A stretch of 64,000 nucleotides of DNA. It comes from an uncultured Rhodospirillales bacterium (lineage in GTDB: Bacteria > Pseudomonadota > Alphaproteobacteria > Acetobacterales > Acetobacteraceae). Below, one piece after another: positions 1 to 8,144 of the stretch. Each line of letters opens with the position of its first letter. Position 1 is the first letter of the stretch. The stretch lies in assembly GCA_903835235.1 (NCBI GenBank), contig CAILMF010000070.1:38836-102835 (forward strand), written 5' to 3'. Below the pieces are notes generated by a model. The model searched no databases. It saw only the letters and a list, made by a program, of their open reading frames with translations, and was not told the DNA's origin. Made by a program: the position numbers and the translations under genes.

Positions 1-670
1 GCCAGGGCATGCCGGCCGGGGCGATGCCGGGCAGCAGCGTGGCGCAGAGTTCCGCGGTCGCGACGCGGTATTCCTGCCATTCCGGCTCTGGCCCCTGGCC
101 GCCCGGGCGCAGCCGGCAGACCGGGCGCTGGCGCAGATGCGCGGCCAGGCTGGCGGAGCCGAGCACGCGCTCCAGCTCGGCCAGGCCGGCGGCGTCGAAC
201 CGGCCGCCGGGCGTGGGCAGCGGGGCGTCACTGGCCGGGCCGAGCGAATCCTCCACCACCGCCAGCAGCGCCGCGGCCTGGTGCGGCAGCCGCAGCACCG
301 TATAGGCGTGGCCGGGCAATTCGCCGTCGACGTGCAGCAGCACGTCCAGCGCGGCGCGGGCGACATCCACATGGTTGCTGCGCGGCGGCACCACCGCCAC
401 CAGGTCGCCATTCGGCAGCTCGAACAGGCGGGAGCGGGTCGGGCGCAGCAGCGGCTCCAGTGCCTCCCGCACCAGGCGGTGGTGGTGTTCCGCCTTCAGC
501 CGGTCGTTCAGGCCGGACATGCGCAGGTGCAGCGCCTGGCGCTCGGCGCCGGCGGCCACCGCCTCGCGCACCATCTGGGCCAGGGCCAGCGCGTCCTGCG
601 GGCCGCTGCGGGCCAGGGCCGCCGTCAGCATGTTGGCGGCCTGGGGCGGGCTGGTCAGGTTGGCACTCAT
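1..670 (-). CDS. Uncharacterised protein, 3' end outside window
   Basis: The minus strand is open from an ATG at 670 to the left edge (about 223 codons) with no stop, so the C-terminus is missing. The protein begins MSANLTSPPQAANML and is rich in Ala and Leu, with a mixed alpha/beta look and no signal peptide or membrane segment. I recognise no family. Its ATG overlaps the TGA of the upstream gene by four bases (ATGA), so the two are probably translationally coupled and act together. The upstream neighbour resembles a degenerate EAL protein, so a signalling role is possible, but that is inference only. Codon use is typical of the surrounding chromosome, which supports it as a real gene rather than a shadow. 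Confidence 0.7.
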   Translation of the reverse strand, partial: MSANLTSPPQAANMLTAALARSGPQDALALAQMVREAVAAGAERQALHLRMSGLNDRLKAEHHHRLVREALEPLLRPTRSRLFELPNGDLVAVVPPRSNHVDVARAALDVLLHVDGELPGHAYTVLRLPHQAAALLAVVEDSLGPASDAPLPTPGGRFDAAGLAELERVLGSASLAAHLRQRPVCRLRPGGQGPEPEWQEYRVATAELCATLLPGIAPAGMPW

Positions 671-1983
671 GCGGCGGCGGTCCCTGGGGCGGCCCCGGCG
701 GGGGGCTTCGGCAACGGCAGGGTGGCGTCCAGCAGCGCCTGGTTGCGGCAGGCGGTGCGGGCGGCGCTGGCGGTGGCGGCGGCGCGTTCCCCGCATTGGC
801 GCTGGGTGCAGCCGGCGGCTTCGCGGCAGCCGGCCAGCCGGGCGGCGGCCAGCACCGCTTCCACATGCGGGCCAACGAAGCGGTTGATGCCGCGGGACTG
901 GCCCCAGGCAAGCGCATCCGGCGAATCGCAGCCCAGCAGCAGGCAGCGCCGCAGGGTGGCGGGGGCCAGCGCCGGGTCCAGCGCCGCCAGGGCGGGGCTC
1001 CAGTGCAGCAGCAGCCAGTCGGCCGGAATGGCGTCGGCCGCCACCAGGCGCAGCGCGGCGGCGTCCAGCCCGCCGATGGCCATGCCCCAGCCCTGCTCGG
1101 CCATGGCGGTGCGGCGTTCCTCCAGCGCATCCGGGTCCGCGGCGGCGGCCAGCGGCAGCACGCCGACCAGGCCGGGCCGGGGCACCGGGCCGGGGATGAG
1201 ATCCACCGGCAGCGGCAGCAGCAAGGTGCCCTGCGGGCGCAGCGGCCCGGGCGCGCCGAGGCGCGGCAGCAGGCGGCGGACCAGCGCGTCCTCGGCGTGG
1301 CGGCGCAGGTCGGCATCCTCGGCCGGGGCGCCGAGTTCGGCCGCCAGCGCGGGGCGGGAAAGCTCCAGCAGGCGGCCGGGCAGCGCCATTTCGCTGCCCA
1401 GGCGCAGAATCGCGCGGCGGCGCAGCACCAGCTCCGGCGCCAGGTTGGCCAGCAGCGCGTCCAGCCCGGCGATGCCCGGGGCGGTGTGGGCCGGCCCGGT
1501 GGGTGGCAGCAGCGTGGCGGCCTCGACCCAGGCCATCAGGCGCGCGGCCTCCTGCGGCAGGGGCCAGGTCTCCAGCGCCAGCGGCGCGCTGCCGGCCAGG
1601 CGGCCCAGCGCCGTGGCGGCGCGGGCGGCGGCGGTGGGCTGGGTGCCCAGCAGCAGCATTTCACCGGTGGTGGTCTCGAAGACCTGGCCGCCGCCGGTCT
1701 GCGCGGCGTCCTGCAACAGCACCTTCAGCACCCGGCGCCGATGGCTGGCCTGGGGTACCCCGGCCAGGCGCAGCGCCACCCGGCCGCCAGCGCCGGCGCC
1801 CACGGCGCGGCGCGCGGCTTCCAACAGGGCGCCGCGGTTGGCCAGCTGGGTCGCCCCCGAAAGCCCATGCGCCAGACCATGCGCCTGCCCATGCGCCTGC
1901 CCGTGCGTCAGCCCTTGGGTCAGGGCCGCACTGCCCAGGGATTGGCCCAGTGCGGACGTCGGTGGAGGTGATGTCACGTTCAT
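667..1983 (-). CDS. Degenerate EAL-domain-like protein with N-terminal His-Gly repeats
   Basis: This 438-residue soluble protein has a C-terminal third with the layout of an EAL phosphodiesterase tail: a WGMAIGGLD strand, then LLLHWSPALAAL, then DALAWGQSRGINRFVGPHVE. The catalytic EAL, metal-binding Asp/Glu and loop-6 residues are not visible, so cyclic-di-GMP hydrolysis is unlikely and a binding or scaffolding role is more plausible. Residues about 24-39 are a low-complexity HGQA/HGLA repeat made by a 12-bp DNA repeat. The extreme C-terminus carries several Cys residues (GCTQRQCGER). It is the first gene of a minus-strand pair and overlaps the next by four bases. The EAL assignment is by remote resemblance only. 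Confidence 0.6.
   Translation of the reverse strand: MNVTSPPPTSALGQSLGSAALTQGLTHGQAHGQAHGLAHGLSGATQLANRGALLEAARRAVGAGAGGRVALRLAGVPQASHRRRVLKVLLQDAAQTGGGQVFETTTGEMLLLGTQPTAAARAATALGRLAGSAPLALETWPLPQEAARLMAWVEAATLLPPTGPAHTAPGIAGLDALLANLAPELVLRRRAILRLGSEMALPGRLLELSRPALAAELGAPAEDADLRRHAEDALVRRLLPRLGAPGPLRPQGTLLLPLPVDLIPGPVPRPGLVGVLPLAAAADPDALEERRTAMAEQGWGMAIGGLDAAALRLVAADAIPADWLLLHWSPALAALDPALAPATLRRCLLLGCDSPDALAWGQSRGINRFVGPHVEAVLAAARLAGCREAAGCTQRQCGERAAATASAARTACRNQALLDATLPLPKPPAGAAPGTAAA
1865..1912. repeat. 12-bp in-frame minisatellite (four units)
   Basis: Four near-identical 12-bp units of the form CCATGCGCCTGC lie inside the upstream part of the degenerate EAL-like gene. On the coding strand they give His-Gly-Gln/Leu-Ala repeats. 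The unit length is a multiple of three, so copy-number changes keep the frame. Confidence 0.8.
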
Positions 1984-2051
1984 GCGCTATCCTGGCGCGG
2001 TGGTGCTCGGCGCGGTGCGGAGCGGCCCCGGTTCAGGTAAACTCGCGGTTC

Positions 2052-2765
2052 ATGCTGAACGAAGACTTAGCGCCGGGCAGCTTGCCGCCGGGACAGCGCA
2101 TTTACGCCGTGGGCGATGTGCATGGGTGCGCCGCGCAGCTGGCGGCGCTGCACGCGTTGATTGCGGCGGATGCCCGGCAGCGGCCCGGGCCACGCATCAC
2201 CCTGGTGCACCTGGGCGACTACATCGACCGCGGGCCGGACAGCGCAGCGGTGCTGGAACGCCTGCTGGGGCCGCCGCCGGTGCCGGGGGCGCAGGTGGTG
2301 AACCTGATGGGCAACCACGAGACCATGCTGCTGGACGCGGCGGCGCCCGACGCCCACCCCGGGGCACTGCCCTATTGGCTGGAGAATGGCGGCCGCGCCA
2401 CGCTGGCCAGTTACCATGCCGAGGCCGAGGACCCGCTCTGGCACCACCGCGTGCCCGCCGGGCACAGGGAGATGCTGCACCGCTGCCGGCTGCTGTGGGG
2501 CGCCGGCGACTACCTGTTCGCCCATGCCGGGCTGCGGCCGGAGGTGCCCCTGGAGGCGCAGGACCCCTTTGACCTGCTGTGGATCCGCGAACCCTTCCTG
2601 TCCTGGCGGGGCGAGCTGCCGGGGGTGGTGGTGCATGGCCATACCCCCAGCGCCGGGCCGGTGGTGCGGGAGAACCGGATCGGCATCGATACCGGCGCCT
2701 GCTTCGGCGGCGCGCTGACCTGCCTGGTGCTGGAAGCGCACCGCATGGGGTTCCTGGCGGTGTGA
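2052..2765 (+). CDS. PPP-family serine/threonine protein phosphatase-like metallophosphoesterase
   Basis: The 237-residue cytosolic protein contains the full calcineurin-type metallophosphoesterase signature: GDVHG at 21-25, GDYIDRG at 55-61, GNHE at 87-90, a later FAHAGLR and VHGHTP near the C-terminus. These supply the Asp, His and Asn ligands of the dinuclear metal centre, so it should hydrolyse phosphomonoesters on Ser/Thr proteins or small nucleotides such as diadenosine tetraphosphate. The closest general type is the bacterial phage-lambda-PPase-like group. I chose the ATG at 2052 because the long upstream extension of this frame is low-complexity and lies opposite the divergent gene. 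Substrate is not predictable from the sequence. Confidence 0.88.
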   Translation: MLNEDLAPGSLPPGQRIYAVGDVHGCAAQLAALHALIAADARQRPGPRITLVHLGDYIDRGPDSAAVLERLLGPPPVPGAQVVNLMGNHETMLLDAAAPDAHPGALPYWLENGGRATLASYHAEAEDPLWHHRVPAGHREMLHRCRLLWGAGDYLFAHAGLRPEVPLEAQDPFDLLWIREPFLSWRGELPGVVVHGHTPSAGPVVRENRIGIDTGACFGGALTCLVLEAHRMGFLAV

Positions 2766-2864
2766 GCAGGTGGCCGCGGCCTTGCCTCAGGGCCGGGCGG
2801 TGCCGCGGGATGCAATCCTCGCGGGTATGAAACAGCGCGCCGCACCTTGCCACCGAACCGTAGC

Positions 2865-4319
2865 ATGGGCTACCGCAGGGTGATGCACGGCCCCGCGCCC
2901 GAACTCCCCCCCGTCACGGAACCCACCCAGGCCCAGCTGGCCGATGCCGTGCGCCAATTGCGCCGCGGCACCGCCCTGGTCGTGGGCGACGCCATGCTGG
3001 ACCGCTATGTCTACGGCCAGGTGCTGCGGATCAGCCCGGAGGCGCCGGTGCCGGTGCTCTCGGTGGAGCGCGAGCTGGCGCTGCCCGGCGGCGCCGGCAA
3101 TGTGGTGCGCTGCCTGACCGCGCTGGGCTCCGCCGTGGCCTTCGTTTCCGTGGTCGGCGACGACCAGGCCGGCAGCGACCTGACCGGGTTGATCGGCGGC
3201 CAACCGGGGGTGGAGCCCTGGCTGCTGGTGCAGGGCGGCCGGGCCACCACCACGAAGACCCGCTTCGTCGCGGCGGGCCAGCAGATATTGCGGGCGGACC
3301 AGGAACAGGTGGCGCCGATCCACCCGCGCCTGGCGGACCGCCTGATCCGCATTGCCAGTGATGCCGCGGCGGCGACCGCCGTGATGGTGCTGAGCGACTA
3401 TCGGAAAGGTGTGCTGACCGGGGATACCCCGGCCCGGCTGATCGCCGCCGCCCATGCCGGCGGGCGCAAGGTGGTGGTGGACCCGAAGGGCGGCGACCAC
3501 GCGCGCTTCGCCGGTGCCGACCTGATCATTCCGGACCGCGACGAACTGGCCGAGGCGACCGGCCTGCCGGTGGGCAGCTCGGCCGAGGTGGCTGCCGCCG
3601 CGCGGACGCTGCGCGCGGTGCACGGCTTCGGCGCCGTGCTGGTGGTGCGCGGCGAGGAAGGGCTGACCCTGGTGCAGGCGGGTGCGACCCCTGGCTCGGA
3701 CATGGTGCGGCACCTGCGCTGCGACGCCGCCGAGCTGGTCGACCCCGCCGGGGCCGGCGATGCGGTGGTGGCGGTAGCGGCGGCCGGGCTGGCGGCGGGG
3801 TTGACCCTGCCGGTGATCGCCCGGCTGGCGGCGCTGGCGGCGGGCGTGGCCATGGGCAAGACCGGTATCGCCGTGGTGCGCGAAGACGAATTGCTGGAGA
3901 TGCTGACCCCCGGGCTGGTCGCGGCGCGCAAGCTGTGCGGCCGCGGCCAGGCGGTGGAGCGGGCCGAGCGCTGGCGCCGGCGCGGCTGGCGGATCGGCTT
4001 CCTGGCCGGGGAGGCCGGGCATTTCGCCAGTGTCGCCGGGCAGGGGTTGCTGGAACAGGCACGCGGCTGGTGCGACCGGCTGGTGGTCGGCGTGTCCGGC
4101 GCGCTGGACAGCCCGGAGGCGGTGGCGCTGGCGGAATTGCCGCTGGTGGACCTGGTGACGACGCTGGGCAGCGGCAGCGCGGTGGATATCATCCGCGCGC
4201 TGCGGCCGGACGTGCTGGTGCAGCCGCAGCAGAACGCGGCCGAGAGCATCCCGGGCGGCGACATGCTGTCCGAATGGGGTGGCGAGCTGCGGATCGCCGG
4301 CGTGGCCGCCCCGGTCTGA
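2865..4319 (+). CDS. hldE: HldE-like protein: ADP-heptose pathway kinase with a degenerate nucleotidyltransferase domain
   Basis: The N-terminal ~310 residues are a PfkB/ribokinase-fold D-glycero-beta-D-manno-heptose-7-phosphate kinase. GDAMLDRYVYG, the PEAPVPVL substrate segment, GGAGNV and the anion-hole/catalytic motif DPAGAGDAV are all present. The C-terminal ~130 residues align with the HldE heptose-1-phosphate adenylyltransferase half (CDRLVVGV, ALRPDVLVQ, GGDMLSEWGG). However, the nucleotide-binding GCFDxLHxGH motif is replaced by GFLAGEAGHF, and the usual C-terminal TSG/LPG-like tail is absent. Kinase activity in LPS core heptose synthesis is likely; adenylyl transfer by this protein is doubtful. 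In-frame starts exist at a TTG (2847), ATG 2865 and ATG 2883; the last has a close AGGG, so the start is uncertain. Confidence 0.85.
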   Translation: MGYRRVMHGPAPELPPVTEPTQAQLADAVRQLRRGTALVVGDAMLDRYVYGQVLRISPEAPVPVLSVERELALPGGAGNVVRCLTALGSAVAFVSVVGDDQAGSDLTGLIGGQPGVEPWLLVQGGRATTTKTRFVAAGQQILRADQEQVAPIHPRLADRLIRIASDAAAATAVMVLSDYRKGVLTGDTPARLIAAAHAGGRKVVVDPKGGDHARFAGADLIIPDRDELAEATGLPVGSSAEVAAAARTLRAVHGFGAVLVVRGEEGLTLVQAGATPGSDMVRHLRCDAAELVDPAGAGDAVVAVAAAGLAAGLTLPVIARLAALAAGVAMGKTGIAVVREDELLEMLTPGLVAARKLCGRGQAVERAERWRRRGWRIGFLAGEAGHFASVAGQGLLEQARGWCDRLVVGVSGALDSPEAVALAELPLVDLVTTLGSGSAVDIIRALRPDVLVQPQQNAAESIPGGDMLSEWGGELRIAGVAAPV

Positions 4320-4369
4320 GGCCCTGGCCCGCCGGGGTACTGGCGCCAGGCTGGTGTTTGGCCGGCCGG

Positions 4370-4410
4370 TTCACGCCGGCGGTGTTTCCACCGACGACGA
4401 TCAGACGCTA
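4370..4410 (+). repeat. 41-bp dispersed repeat, copy A
   Basis: This copy shares its length and a 23-bp core (CCACCGACGACGATCAGACG followed by CTA) with two copies near 30.8 kb. A small stem CGGTG/CACCG precedes the core. It lies 28 bp upstream of the sulfite dehydrogenase ATG, so it could carry part of a promoter or act as a REP-like element. Confidence 0.75.
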
Positions 4411-4438
4411 GGCTCGACCCCGGGGAAACGAGCCGGGG

Positions 4439-5692
4439 ATGGCCATGAAACGCAGTAATCCGGGATTTTCCCGACGCGGGCTGGCGCTGGGCGGCCTGGC
4501 GGCGCCGCTGCTGGCCGGGCGCGCCTCCGCGCAGGCCCTGCCGGTGCCGCCCGCCATGCTGGAACAGGGCGCGCCGGTGGAGGCCGCGCCCTATGGCAAG
4601 CCGGCACCGACCGAGGCCGGGGTGGTCCGGCGCTCTCGCCTGGGTGCCGAGAACCAGCCGATCCTGGGCACCGCTGGCTCCACGCTGACGCCGCATGGTG
4701 ACCTCGACGGGATCATCACGCCGAACGGGCTGCATTTTTTGCGCCACCACGCGGGCACGCCCAGCATTGCGCCGGAGCAGCACCGGCTGCTGGTGCATGG
4801 CCTGGTGGAACGCCCGCTGGTCTTCACCATGGACCAGCTGCGGCGCTTCCCCACCGTCTCGCGCCTGCATTTCCTGGAATGCTCGGGCAATACGCCGTTC
4901 TTCCAGCAGGCGCGCATCCGGCCGGACTGGACGGTGCAGGACACGCATGGCCTGCTTTCCTGCGCCGAATGGACCGGGGTGCGGCTGGCCGATGTGCTGG
5001 CCGAGGCGGGCGTGAAGCCCGGCGCCGCCTGGATGCTGGCCGAGGGCGCCGACGCCGCCGGGCTGACCCGCAGTATCCCCGTGGCCAAGGCGCTGGACGA
5101 CGCCATGCTGTGCTGGGCGCAGAATGGCGAGGCGCTGCGGCCGGAGCAGGGCTACCCGCTGCGGCTGTTCCTGCCGGGGTATGAGGGCAATACCAGCGTC
5201 AAGTGGCTGCGCCGGCTGAAGCTGGACACCCAGCCCTTCATGACGCGGGAGGAGACCAGCAAGTACACCAGCCTGATGCCGGATGGCTCGGCCAAGCAGT
5301 TCAACTTCACCATGGCGGTGAAGTCCGTCATCACCCGGCCCTCCGGCGGGCAGACCATGGGCGCGCCGGGCTTCCGCGAGATCAGCGGCATCGCCTGGTC
5401 CGGGCGGGGCACGGTGCGGCGGGTGGAGGTTTCCACCGATGGCGGCGCGACCTGGCAGGACGCGCAGTTGCAGGCGCCGGTGCTGGACAAATGCCTGACC
5501 AGGTTCCGGCTGCCCTGGCAGTGGCAGGGCGGGCCGGCGCTGCTGGCCAGCCGCGCCACCGATTCCACCGGCGAGGTGCAGCCGACGCGGGCGGCGCTGC
5601 TGGCCGAGACCGGGCCGTTTCATGTGTACCACTACAACGGCATCCAGCTGTGGCAGGTGCAGGCGGATGGGAATGTGCGCAATGCGTATTAG
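4439..5692 (+). CDS. soxC: Sulfite dehydrogenase (SoxC-like) molybdopterin subunit
   Basis: The 417-residue protein belongs to the sulfite-oxidase/SoxC family of molybdopterin oxidoreductases. An N-terminal twin-arginine-type signal (SRRGLALGG ... RASAQA) indicates export of the folded cofactor-loaded enzyme. The catalytic domain has FLECSGN with the Mo-liganding Cys at about residue 148. The C-terminal third is the Mo-co oxidoreductase dimerisation domain (VEVSTDGGATWQDA). Its 3' end overlaps the next gene, a c-type cytochrome, by 11 bases, matching the SoxC-SoxD arrangement in which sulfur atoms at sulfane oxidation state are oxidised and electrons pass to cytochrome c. No soxXYZAB genes are visible nearby, so the pair could work alone as a sulfite dehydrogenase. 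Confidence 0.92.
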   Translation: MAMKRSNPGFSRRGLALGGLAAPLLAGRASAQALPVPPAMLEQGAPVEAAPYGKPAPTEAGVVRRSRLGAENQPILGTAGSTLTPHGDLDGIITPNGLHFLRHHAGTPSIAPEQHRLLVHGLVERPLVFTMDQLRRFPTVSRLHFLECSGNTPFFQQARIRPDWTVQDTHGLLSCAEWTGVRLADVLAEAGVKPGAAWMLAEGADAAGLTRSIPVAKALDDAMLCWAQNGEALRPEQGYPLRLFLPGYEGNTSVKWLRRLKLDTQPFMTREETSKYTSLMPDGSAKQFNFTMAVKSVITRPSGGQTMGAPGFREISGIAWSGRGTVRRVEVSTDGGATWQDAQLQAPVLDKCLTRFRLPWQWQGGPALLASRATDSTGEVQPTRAALLAETGPFHVYHYNGIQLWQVQADGNVRNAY

Positions 5693-6215
5693 CGGGCTGG
5701 TCGCCGCCGCGGCGCTGCTGCTGGCGGCCGGCCATGCCGGGGCGCAGCCGCGCTACGGGCTGGGCACGCCGGCCACGGCGGAACAGGTGCGCGGCTGGGA
5801 CATAGACGTGCGGCCGGATGGCGCGGGCCTGCCGCCGGGGCGCGGCAGCGTGGCGGCGGGCGCCGGGCTCTATGCCCAGCACTGCGCCGCCTGCCATGGC
5901 CCGGCGGGCGCCGAGGGCGCGCTGGTGCCAGCGCTGCGCCTGGCGGGCGGCCAGGGCAGCCTGCGCAGCGCGCGGCCGCTGCTGACCGTGGGCAGCTACT
6001 GGCCCTACGCCACCACGCTGTTCGACTATGTGCGCCGGGCCATGCCGTTCAACGCGCCGCAGAGCCTGACGGCGGAGGAGCTGTACAGCGTGACCGGCTA
6101 TGTGCTGCACCTGAACGGGCTGCTGCCGGCCGATGCGGTGGTTGACGCCGCGAGTTTGGCGGCGCTGCGCATGCCGAACCGGGACGGGTTCCGGCCGACG
6201 GCGGAGGGGCGCTGA
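5682..6215 (+). CDS. SoxD-like monoheme cytochrome c subunit
   Basis: The 177-residue periplasmic protein starts with a Sec signal peptide (MRISGLVAAAALLLAAGHAGAQ) and has a single haem-binding CAACH at residues 68-72, with a distal Met candidate in YVRRAMPFNAPQSL. The segment before the haem motif (GLGTPATAEQVRGWDIDVRPDG) is typical of SoxD-type subunits. Classical SoxD is about twice this length and carries two haems, so this is a shortened or ancestral form. The ATG overlaps the end of soxC by 11 bases and is the only start that gives a proper signal peptide. It should accept electrons from the molybdenum subunit. Confidence 0.85.
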   Translation: MRISGLVAAAALLLAAGHAGAQPRYGLGTPATAEQVRGWDIDVRPDGAGLPPGRGSVAAGAGLYAQHCAACHGPAGAEGALVPALRLAGGQGSLRSARPLLTVGSYWPYATTLFDYVRRAMPFNAPQSLTAEELYSVTGYVLHLNGLLPADAVVDAASLAALRMPNRDGFRPTAEGR

Positions 6216-6255
6216 GGGCGGGCAGCGGCGTCAGCGCCGTTGTGCTTCGCGCAGG

Positions 6256-7167
6256 CTACTTCAGGTTCAGCACCTTCATGCTGGCCTGCAGCCGGCGTTC
6301 GTATCCGGCGCGGGCCTCGGCGGCGCTTTCCTCGGTCCAGTCCCAGAAGCCGCGGCCGGTCTTCGGGCCAAGCCGGTTCTCCGCCACCAGCTGCTTCAAA
6401 ATCGCTGCCGGCTCGGTGTTGTTGTGCAGGCTGGGGTAGATGGTGCTGGCCGCCGCCAGCTGGGTCTCAAGGCCCGCGAGTTCCTTCTGCATGATCGGGC
6501 CGCAGGCCAGGTAGCGGAAGCCGAAGCAGTAGCGCACCGCGTTGTCCACGTCCTCGGCGCTGCCCAGGCCCTCGTCGATCACCGCGAAGGCCTCGCGCAT
6601 CATGGCGTGCTGGATGCGGTTGGCCAGGAAGCCCGGCACGTCCTTTGCCACCTTGATCGGCACCCGGCCCAGGCTGGCCATGATCTCCGACAGGCGCTCG
6701 CAGACCGCGGGGTCGGTATGCTCGCCGCGCACCACCTCCACGCCCGGCACCAGGTGGGCGGGCAGGAAGAAGTGCAGGTTGGCCATGCGCTCCCGCGTGG
6801 TGCAGTCGCCGGCGATGTCGGTGATGCGGTAGCCGCTGGCATTGCTGGCGATGGGGATGCCCGCCGGCACCAGCTTGTCCAACTCGGCGAAGACCTGCTG
6901 CTTCAACGCCAGCTTTTCCGGCGCGGCTTCCACCACCACCTGCACATCGGCCCAGCCGATATCGCTGAGCTTTTCCACGATGCTGGCATTGGCCGCCAGC
7001 GCCGGGTTTGCTTCCAGCTGGCCGATACTGCTGGCCATGCGGTCCAGCGCCTTCGGCCAATGCGCGCGGTTGGGTTCCACCGCGGTCACGCGCCAGCCAC
7101 CGGCCAGGAAGATCGCGGCGATATCGCAGCCCATGAGGCCGCAGCCGATGATGGCGGCGTGGTTCAT
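6256..7167 (-). CDS. 3-hydroxyacyl-CoA dehydrogenase family protein
   Basis: The 303-residue cytosolic NAD-dependent dehydrogenase has the Rossmann dinucleotide motif GCGLMG near the N-terminus, the catalytic-region HFFLPAHLVPGVEVV (His of the His-Glu pair) and the C-terminal helical domain with GFLANRIQHAMMREAFAVIDEG and KTGRGFWDW. It probably oxidises a 3-hydroxyacyl-CoA or a related hydroxy acid. I chose the ATG at 7167 because it directly precedes the Rossmann strand and has a GAGG about ten bases upstream. It lies just downstream of a Bug receptor and an SDR dehydrogenase on the same strand, suggesting a catabolic operon for an imported organic acid. A second, more typical paralogue lies near 15 kb. 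Confidence 0.85.
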   Translation of the reverse strand: MNHAAIIGCGLMGCDIAAIFLAGGWRVTAVEPNRAHWPKALDRMASSIGQLEANPALAANASIVEKLSDIGWADVQVVVEAAPEKLALKQQVFAELDKLVPAGIPIASNASGYRITDIAGDCTTRERMANLHFFLPAHLVPGVEVVRGEHTDPAVCERLSEIMASLGRVPIKVAKDVPGFLANRIQHAMMREAFAVIDEGLGSAEDVDNAVRYCFGFRYLACGPIMQKELAGLETQLAAASTIYPSLHNNTEPAAILKQLVAENRLGPKTGRGFWDWTEESAAEARAGYERRLQASMKVLNLK

Positions 7168-7178
7168 TGCTCGTTTCC

Positions 7179-8144
7179 TCAATCCACCTTCAGGTCCAGC
7201 GGCTCGATCACGCGCCGCCATTCCTCGACATCCTTCGCCATGTAGGCGGCAAGCCCTTCAGGCGTGCTGCTTTCGGCGAATTGCACCTGGGTCAGCGCGT
7301 AGTCGCGGAAGCCCTGGCTGTCCACCACCTGGCGCACCGCCTGGTTGAGCCGCGCGAGGATCGGCGCCGGGGTGCCGAGCGGCGCAAGCACCGCCAGCCA
7401 GGACATCACGCTCATGCTCGGCAGGCCCTGCTCGGCGAAGGTCGGCACATCAGGCAGTTGCGGCACGCGCACGTCGCTGGTGATGCCGAGCACGCGGACG
7501 CTGCCATCCCGGTGGAAGGGCACGATGTTGTTCACGCTCTCGCACGTCGCCTGCAGGCGCTGGCCGATGATGTCCACCACCGTCTGCTGGAAGCCGCGAT
7601 AGGGCACGCTGAGCATGCGCGTGCCGGTGGCGGCCATCAGGCGTTCACCGACCAGGTGGCCGATGCCGCCGGTGCCGGTATGGCCGTAGGAATAGCCGCC
7701 CGGCGTCGCCTTCATGCGGGCGATGAAGTCCGGCAGGTCGCGCGCCGCCCAGGGGCTGGCGCCCAGGCCATAGGGCTGCTTCAGCACCAGCGAGACCGGG
7801 GCGAAATCCGCCCAGGAGTAGGAGAGCCGGCCCTTCCACACCAGCGGCGGCTCCACCACCGAGGAGCCGCCGGCGAAGTAGAGCGTGTAGCCATCCGGCC
7901 TGCTACGCGCGACGTATTCGGCGCCCACCGCCGTGTTGGCGCCGCTGCGGTTCTCCACGATGACGGGCTGGCCGAGCAGCGGGCCGACGCCCTCGGCCAC
8001 CTTGCGCGCGGTGATGTCGGTGCCGCCACCGGCGGTATAGGGCACGACGAAGCGGACCGGGCGCTCCGGGAAGGATTGCGCGCGGCCGAGCGAGGGCGCG
8101 GCGAGCGCGGCGCCACCCGCGAGCAGTGCCCGCCTAATTAACAT
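7179..8144 (-). CDS. Bug/TctC-family tripartite tricarboxylate-type solute-binding protein
   Basis: The protein is about 321 residues long with an N-terminal signal (RRALLAGGAALAAPSLGRAQ), then the family-defining opening FPERPVRFVVPYTAGGGTDITAR and the later VENRSGANTAVGAEYVARS. These build the two-lobed periplasmic binding fold that clamps carboxylated ligands. Such receptors usually work with TctAB-type permeases, but none is visible here, which is normal for the greatly expanded Bug family. The ATG at 8144 follows a GGAGGGG and its start region overlaps the SDR gene by 11 bases, so SDR, receptor and hydroxyacyl-CoA dehydrogenase probably form one transcript. Ligand unknown. Confidence 0.9.
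   Translation of the reverse strand: MLIRRALLAGGAALAAPSLGRAQSFPERPVRFVVPYTAGGGTDITARKVAEGVGPLLGQPVIVENRSGANTAVGAEYVARSRPDGYTLYFAGGSSVVEPPLVWKGRLSYSWADFAPVSLVLKQPYGLGASPWAARDLPDFIARMKATPGGYSYGHTGTGGIGHLVGERLMAATGTRMLSVPYRGFQQTVVDIIGQRLQATCESVNNIVPFHRDGSVRVLGITSDVRVPQLPDVPTFAEQGLPSMSVMSWLAVLAPLGTPAPILARLNQAVRQVVDSQGFRDYALTQVQFAESSTPEGLAAYMAKDVEEWRRVIEPLDLKVD

Noticed and set aside
137..2572. Long plus-strand frame of about 811 codons
   Set aside because: It runs antisense through the EAL-like gene and then out of frame through the phosphatase; its composition is Arg/Ala/Gly shadow.
3398..5632. Long minus-strand frame over hldE and soxC
   Set aside because: Antisense shadow of two clear genes with intact family motifs on the plus strand.
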